Part shown: piece by piece, positions 6,752 to 10,628 of the stretch | How the letters are laid out: each line of letters starts with the position of its first letter | Numbering within the stretch: the first letter of the stretch is position 1 | From: Candidatus Dormiibacterota bacterium | Lineage (GTDB): Bacteria; Chloroflexota; Dormibacteria; UBA8260; Bog-877 | Reading direction: 5' to 3' | DNA: 10,628 bases | NCBI GenBank assembly: GCA_003164475.1 | Contig: PLTL01000260.1 | Location: forward strand, 1-10,628 | The notes under the pieces: model-generated | The model's input: only the letters and a program-made list of their open reading frames with translations | Database searches by the model: none | What the model was told of the DNA's origin: nothing | Position numbers and translations under genes: made by a program

Positions 6752-7892
6752 GCCGGGCGACGCCGAGCGGCTGCGGCTGGCCTGGTTCGGCCACGCCGTG
6801 GGAGCCCGAGCGGATGGGCTCACCTCCTACTCGTCGGATGTCGTGAGCGGCCTGTTGTCTGAGGGCGCCGAGGTCTGGTTCCACCACGCCACCAGGGACG
6901 GATCGGGCGTCCCCGTGGACGAGGCCCACCGGATCGGCTGGCCCACCTGGCGCTTCAAAACGGTCACGGTGCCCGGTCCGGGTTTCCGCCGTCAGATGTC
7001 GAACTGGCTGGCCAGGACAAGTCCGGAGGTGGTTCACGCCTCACTCAGCTTCACCCTCGCGGACGGCTGGCTGGGGCGAGAGGCCCGGAGGAGAGGTGCA
7101 GCCACGGTGGCCACCTTCCACCTCCCCTTCGGAAGAAGGGGGACCGGCCGGGCGCTGGTGATGCGGGAGCTCCATCGCTTCTGGGCGCCGCGGCTGCGCG
7201 GCTATCAGCGGGTGATCGTCTTCGCCGACGAACACCGCCTCCAGCTGAGTGAGGTGGGGGTTGACCAGGATCGGATCGTGGTCGTCCCCAACGCGGTCGA
7301 CACCAAGCGGTTCAGCCCTGGACCGTCGGAGCTCCGACAGGGCCGGCTGGCCGGGGCTCGATTGGTGGTGGGGTACGCTGGTCGGCTGGACCCGGAGAAG
7401 GGGGTGCGCGAACTCCTGGCCGGCTTCCAGGCGGCCCGGCTGGGTCCTCATACCCGGCTCATCGTGGCCGGCAGCGGGGTGCTTCAAGACCGGGTCCGGG
7501 AGGCCCAGCGGGACCCTCGCGTGCTCTACCTGGGACAGCTGCTGACCACCGACCAGCGGGTGGACTTCTGGAGGGCGGTGGACCTCTTCTGCCTTCCCTC
7601 CAGTGCCGAGGGGTTGTCGATCGCACTGCTGGAGGCCATGGCCAGCGGCAGTGCGGTGGCCGCAACTCCGGCAGGCGGGGCGGAGCTGGTCGGTGAGATC
7701 GCCGCCAGGCTGGACCCGCGGGCTCTCGTCCGGTCGATCACTGAGATCCTGGAGCGGGCGGAGCGAGACCCGCAGGAATTGGCCCGGAGAGGACGCCTGG
7801 CACGTCAAGAGGCGGAGCGTCATCATGAGATGTCGGCCATGCTGGCCCGGCTGATGACGATCTACCGCGATTGCCTTGGGCAATATCCTTAG
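6732..7892 (+). CDS. GT4-family (GT-B) glycosyltransferase, PimA/PimB-like
   Basis: A retaining glycosyltransferase of 386 residues with a two-Rossmann GT-B fold. The N-terminal domain begins LRLAWFGHAVGARADGLTSY (14-33), with a donor/acceptor glycine loop, and has a conserved His130 in ATFHLP. The C-terminal domain has VVVPNAVDTKRFSPG (183-197), GYAGRLDPEKG (214-224) with Arg218 and Lys223 for the sugar-nucleotide phosphates, and the EX7E motif Glu293-Glu301 (EGLSIALLE). Overlap with the PatA-like gene suggests it mannosylates or glycosylates the same membrane lipid, as PimA does. Sugar and acceptor are not readable from sequence. The TTG start at 6732 overlaps the previous gene by 20 bases and lacks a clear Shine-Dalgarno; it gives 12 residues before the first strand. 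The next possible start (GTG, residue 23) would cut into that strand. Confidence 0.9.
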   Translation: MTSPPSEPGDAERLRLAWFGHAVGARADGLTSYSSDVVSGLLSEGAEVWFHHATRDGSGVPVDEAHRIGWPTWRFKTVTVPGPGFRRQMSNWLARTSPEVVHASLSFTLADGWLGREARRRGAATVATFHLPFGRRGTGRALVMRELHRFWAPRLRGYQRVIVFADEHRLQLSEVGVDQDRIVVVPNAVDTKRFSPGPSELRQGRLAGARLVVGYAGRLDPEKGVRELLAGFQAARLGPHTRLIVAGSGVLQDRVREAQRDPRVLYLGQLLTTDQRVDFWRAVDLFCLPSSAEGLSIALLEAMASGSAVAATPAGGAELVGEIAARLDPRALVRSITEILERAERDPQELARRGRLARQEAERHHEMSAMLARLMTIYRDCLGQYP

Positions 7893-7995
7893 CTTCGGGC
7901 GACGTGGTCGGCTGGGAGTGGGCCGGATCGCCCCGGTGTGGGCGAGATGGTCCTCGGTGGTCCGGGTGGCCGCAGTGGAGGGAGAGGTGCACGAG

Positions 7996-8097
7996 ATGAC
8001 CAGGGCGGACAGCGCGCGTCCGGCCCTCCCTGGCCAGGAAGGCGCGTTGGGGGATCGCCCAGGGCCCTCCCCCAACGGCTCTGAGGCGGTGCCCTAG
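7996..8097 (+). CDS. Possible small ORF coupled to degV-like gene, function unknown
   Basis: The ATG at 7996 follows GGAGAGG (7981-7987) by 8 bases and reads 33 codons to TAG at 8095-8097, which shares one base with the next gene's GTG. The peptide is Pro/Gly/Ala-rich (contains ARPALPGQEGALGDRPG) with no hydrophobic segment and no family I know. The frame is open further upstream. A TTG at 7876, overlapping the glycosyltransferase end, would give 73 residues, and about 79% of those codons end in G/C. The one-base overlap and the ribosome site are the support. Translation could serve mainly to deliver ribosomes through the hairpin at 8045-8077. It could also simply be leader sequence. Confidence 0.3.
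   Translation: MTRADSARPALPGQEGALGDRPGPSPNGSEAVP
8045..8077 (+). promoter_or_regulatory. 9-bp hairpin upstream of the degV-like gene
   Basis: CGTTGGGGG (8045-8053) and CCCCCAACG (8069-8077) are perfect reverse complements around a 15-nt loop. The stem ends 19 bases before the GTG start at 8097. No T-run follows, so it is unlikely to be a simple terminator. It could be an attenuator, an mRNA-processing site or a structure affecting ribosome access. Confidence 0.5.
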
Positions 8098-8972
8098 TGG
8101 GGCCGGTGGCTCAGACGGCGCTGGTGGTCGACAGCGGGGCCTGCCTGCCGCCCTCCCTGGGTGACGCTCCCTGGGTGAATGTCATCCCGATGTCAATCCA
8201 GGTCGATGGGTTGTCACTCCGGGATGGCGTTGACATCACCAGCGACGAGCTCTACGCGAGGCTGGGGGGACCCGGCCTGCTCCCCACCAGCAGCTCCCCT
8301 TCGCCGGGAGAGTACCTGAAGGTCTTCCGGGCCATCGCCGTCCGCCAGATCCTCTGCCTCGCCATTCCTGAGCGCTTTTCGATGATGGCACGGTCGGCCC
8401 GTTTGGCCGCCGACATGCTCCGCGCCGAAGCCCCCGAGAAGCAGGTGGTGATCCTGGACATCGGGACCGCCGCCGGTGGCTACACCCTGGTGGCCGAGGC
8501 GGCTGCGGCGGCCTGTGCCGCTGGCCTGGGCCTCGAAGAGGCGGTCTCCCACACCCGCGAGGTGGCAGCCAGCGCCCGGGTGATCGCCGCCCTGGAGACC
8601 ATGCGCTACCTGGTCCGCAGCGGTCGGGTCCCGGCGTTGGCGGGCTTCAGCGGGGACATCCTCCACGTCCGCCCGCTGTTTGCCTTCACCGGCGGGGACG
8701 TGCAGCGTCTGGGCCTCGTTCGGGGCACCCGGCGGGCGCTCCGGGCTGTCGCTGAGCACCTCCGCGAAAGGACGCTCGCAGCCGGTCCCCTCCGCCTCGC
8801 GGTGTTCTGCGGTGACTCACCGGCGACAGTGCCGGAGCTCACCGCCCAGCTCAAGGAGCGCTTCGGCGAACTGGACGTCCAGCGACTCAGCCTCACTCCG
8901 GTGATCGCGCTGCACACCGGCCCGGGCCTGATCGGCGCCGCTGCCGTGGCCGACCTGCCCCTGCCCAGCTGA
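8097..8972 (+). CDS. DegV/FakB-family fatty-acid-binding protein
   Basis: A cytoplasmic DegV-fold protein of 291 residues that binds a fatty acid. In the characterised FakA/FakB system the bound acid is phosphorylated by FakA to acyl-phosphate for phospholipid synthesis. Family marks are ALVVDSGACLP (8-18), VIPMSIQVDG (29-38), DELYARL, TSSSPSPGEYLKVF (64-77, usually TSQPSPGEF), ALETMRYLVRSGRV (165-178) and HTGPGLIG (273-280). Thr64 and His273 correspond to the residues that hold the carboxylate in FakB. The usual SGT loop is altered: PERFSMM (91-97) keeps Ser95 but replaces Gly-Thr. GTG at 8097 overlaps the previous TAG by one base; a second GTG at 8106 is an alternative, and only a weak GAGG precedes. 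The stop overlaps plsY's ATG as TGATG. No fakA kinase is in the window. Confidence 0.9.
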   Translation: MGPVAQTALVVDSGACLPPSLGDAPWVNVIPMSIQVDGLSLRDGVDITSDELYARLGGPGLLPTSSSPSPGEYLKVFRAIAVRQILCLAIPERFSMMARSARLAADMLRAEAPEKQVVILDIGTAAGGYTLVAEAAAAACAAGLGLEEAVSHTREVAASARVIAALETMRYLVRSGRVPALAGFSGDILHVRPLFAFTGGDVQRLGLVRGTRRALRAVAEHLRERTLAAGPLRLAVFCGDSPATVPELTAQLKERFGELDVQRLSLTPVIALHTGPGLIGAAAVADLPLPS

Positions 8973-9661
8973 TGGCCGTCGCAGCGCTCCCGCCGGTGGC
9001 GCAGCCGCTCGGCGTGGTGCTGATCGGGACCGCCGCCTACCTGGCCGGCTCGATCCCGGCAGGGTGGATCGTGGGCAGACTGGCCGGGGTCGACCTGCGC
9101 CAGGTCGGCACCGGCCAGATTGGCACCAGCAATCTCTTCCACAGCGTGGGCCTGCTGGCGGCGGCGTTGGTGGGACCGCTGCAGTTCTGCCAGGGGCTGC
9201 TCCCGGTACTGGCGGCGGTGTGGCTCCGGGGCCCCGCCTGGGAGGTGGCCGGGGTCGGCCTCTGCGCCGTGATCGGCAACGGCTGGCCGATCTATCTCCA
9301 GTACAACGGGGGAAGGGGGGTGGCCAGCGCCACCGGCGCGGTGGCACTCTGGTGGTGGCAGGGCTTCGTCTTCATCCTGGCCCTGATCATCCTGGGAGGA
9401 GCCCTGCGCAAGAGCCCCCTCGGGGTCCTGCTGGCTTTCGCGGGGCTGCCGGTCGTCCTATGGCTCACCGGGGCCCCCGGCCCCTATGCCGTCACGGCGT
9501 TGGGGATCCTGATCTGCCTGGTGCTGCGGCGCTTCGAGGGATACCGGGTGGTCCGGCGGCCGCCCGCGTCCGGAGCTGACAGTTGGGTCAGCCGGATGCT
9601 CTACGATCGGGCCCCCGCGGAGCCGGGCACCCGATCCCAGCCGGTAGACTCCCAACGATGA
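8972..9661 (+). CDS. plsY: PlsY-family glycerol-3-phosphate acyltransferase, divergent
   Basis: An integral membrane protein of 229 residues; PlsY makes lysophosphatidate from acyl-phosphate and glycerol-3-phosphate. The family frame is clear: GSIPAGW (26-32), motif 1 as GTGQIGTSNLFHSVG (46-60) and motif 2 as GNGWPIYLQYNGGRGVAS (102-119), with about five or six hydrophobic segments. Against the consensus GSGNIGATNxxR, motif 1 has Thr47 for Ser, Gln49 for Asn and His57 for the critical Arg. Motif 2 has Asn103 for His and Arg115 for Lys in GGKGVAT. Motif 3 (normally H/N..R..G.E) is reduced to LVLRRFEGYR (183-192), with no His or Asn. The polar C-terminal tail (about 195-229) is longer than usual. 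The ATG overlaps degV's stop by one base and has no own Shine-Dalgarno, so coupling is likely. It may be a divergent active enzyme or a repurposed paralogue. Confidence 0.85.
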   Translation: MAVAALPPVAQPLGVVLIGTAAYLAGSIPAGWIVGRLAGVDLRQVGTGQIGTSNLFHSVGLLAAALVGPLQFCQGLLPVLAAVWLRGPAWEVAGVGLCAVIGNGWPIYLQYNGGRGVASATGAVALWWWQGFVFILALIILGGALRKSPLGVLLAFAGLPVVLWLTGAPGPYAVTALGILICLVLRRFEGYRVVRRPPASGADSWVSRMLYDRAPAEPGTRSQPVDSQR

Positions 9662-10628
9662 GCGACGGATCGTCCCGCCTTGAGCGGGATTCCATGGGTG
9701 AGTTGGAAGTCCCCGCCGAGGCCTACTACGGGGCCAGCACTCAGCGGGCGGTGACCAACTTTCCCATCAGCCGGCTCCGCCTGCCCCGGCGGATGATCGC
9801 CGCCCTAGGCGACATCAAGCGGGAGGCGGCCAGGGTCAACGCTGAGCTGGGGCTGCTCCCCGCCGAGCTCAGCGACGCCATCGCCGGGGCGGCCGACGAG
9901 GTCAGCCAGGGGCGCTTCGACCAGGATTTCGTGGTCGACATCTTCCAAACCGGCAGCGGCACCTCCTCCAACATGAACGCCAATGAGGTGATCGCCAATC
10001 GGGCCCTGGAGCTGCTCGGTCTGCGGCGGGGAGATCGCGGCCGGGTCCACCCCAACGACCACGTCAACCGGGGCCAGTCCAGCAATGACGTCTTCCCCAC
10101 TGCCATTCACCTAGCGGCGCTGGCCACCCTGCGGGACGAGCTCGAGCCCGGGCTGCGTCAGCTGGAGGCCAGCCTGGCTCGCCAGCGCCAACGGCTCTGG
10201 GGGGTGATCAAGACCGGCCGCACCCATCTTCAGGACGCCACCCCGATCCGAATGGGGCAGGAGTTCGAGGGCTACCGGGGCCAGGTGGAGCGGGCCCTGG
10301 CGCGGCTGGAGCTGGCGCGGCAGCAGCTACGGGAGGTCGCCCTGGGGGGGACCGCTGTGGGGACTGGCATCGGCACCCATCCTGAGTTCGCCGGCAAGGT
10401 GATCGCCAGGCTGGCCCCGATCTACGACGCCGGCCTGCGGGAGTCCGAGAACCATTTCCAGGCGCAGAGTTCGCTGGACGCGGTGGTCTTCGCCTCGGGG
10501 GCGGTGCGGGCTGCGGCGATCACCCTTCACAAGATTGCCAGCGACCTCCGGCTGCTCAGTTTCGGCCCCCGCGCCGGGGTGGCCGAGCTCAGCCTGCCCG
10601 AGGTCCAGCCCGGCTCCTCGATCATGCC
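9658..10628 (+). CDS. fumC: Class II fumarate hydratase, partial (3' end outside window)
   Basis: A cytoplasmic TCA-cycle enzyme that interconverts fumarate and L-malate as a homotetramer. The window holds 323 of an expected roughly 460 residues. The N-terminus RLERDSMGELEVPAEAYYGA (7-26) is typical, so the first ATG is right. Active-site regions are QTGSGTSSNMNANEVIANRA (97-116), HPNDHVNRGQSSNDVFPT (131-148) and KTGRTHLQDATP (185-196) with catalytic His190. The flexible loop PGSSIM (318-323) starts at the very edge, with catalytic Ser320; these match His188 and Ser318 of E. coli FumC. Aspartate ammonia-lyase is the nearest alternative, but HPNDHVN and HLQDATP fit fumarase. Its ATG overlaps the plsY stop as ATGA. 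No clear Shine-Dalgarno is seen. Confidence 0.93.
   Translation, partial: MSDGSSRLERDSMGELEVPAEAYYGASTQRAVTNFPISRLRLPRRMIAALGDIKREAARVNAELGLLPAELSDAIAGAADEVSQGRFDQDFVVDIFQTGSGTSSNMNANEVIANRALELLGLRRGDRGRVHPNDHVNRGQSSNDVFPTAIHLAALATLRDELEPGLRQLEASLARQRQRLWGVIKTGRTHLQDATPIRMGQEFEGYRGQVERALARLELARQQLREVALGGTAVGTGIGTHPEFAGKVIARLAPIYDAGLRESENHFQAQSSLDAVVFASGAVRAAAITLHKIASDLRLLSFGPRAGVAELSLPEVQPGSSIM

Noticed and set aside
5795..6823. 342-codon minus-strand frame opposite the PatA-like gene
   Set aside because: Antisense shadow of a gene with intact catalytic motifs; the translation is compositionally odd and matches nothing.
1..10628. Search for a defence system, phage, mobile element, biosynthetic cluster or other novel multi-gene system
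   Set aside because: No transposase, integrase, nuclease, toxin-antitoxin or modular synthase motifs were seen. Apart from the decayed gap, all genes are recognisable housekeeping, transport or lipid families.

Overview
The window is very GC-rich, with strong G/C bias at third codon positions, GTG/TTG starts and almost no intergenic space. It carries a PatA-like acyltransferase followed by a PimA-like GT4 glycosyltransferase, a pairing typical of actinobacterial phosphatidylinositol-mannoside genes. The best guess is an uncultivated high-GC actinobacterium (Actinomycetota). That is inference from gene content and composition; no marker gene is present.

Layout. Positions 1-95 hold the possible C-terminal end of an upstream gene that overlaps, by TTGA, a 12-helix MFS drug-efflux-type transporter (92-1315, +). 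Positions 1316-2093 form the only long stretch without an intact gene. It holds an 11-bp inverted repeat just after the transporter, coding-like plus-strand pieces that jump frame, and a minus-strand broken reading frame that resembles a Dabb (stress-responsive A/B barrel) protein. A two-domain 3-mercaptopyruvate/thiosulfate sulfurtransferase (2094-2918, +) then runs convergently, 3 bp away, into a minus-strand pair. That pair is a thioredoxin/DUF255 (YyaL/SPATA20) protein (5798-3738) followed by a YdfG-like short-chain dehydrogenase (3692-2922), with an 18-bp perfect palindrome between them.

From a 62-bp divergent promoter region, a plus-strand operon runs to the window edge: PatA-like acyltransferase (5861), GT4 glycosyltransferase (6732), an uncertain small ORF (7996-8097), DegV/FakB-family fatty-acid-binding protein (8097), PlsY-family glycerol-3-phosphate acyltransferase (8972) and class II fumarase fumC (9658, cut by the window edge). 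Nearly every junction is an overlap (20, 1, 1 and 4 nt), which implies translational coupling.

Functional reading. Four of the operon genes belong to membrane-lipid families: a glycolipid acyltransferase, a lipid-glycan glycosyltransferase, a fatty-acid carrier of the type that feeds fatty-acid kinase, and an acyl-phosphate-using acyltransferase. FakB makes acyl-phosphate with FakA, and acyl-phosphate is the PlsY donor, so the degV-plsY coupling makes biochemical sense. However, the PlsY homologue differs at most residues regarded as catalytic in the family, so its activity is open. Three genes without a Shine-Dalgarno sequence (sulfurtransferase, DUF255, PatA) each have a -10-like hexamer exactly six bases before the start codon, which suggests leaderless transcripts. 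I see no CRISPR array, phage genes, intact insertion sequence, defence system, tRNA or rRNA.
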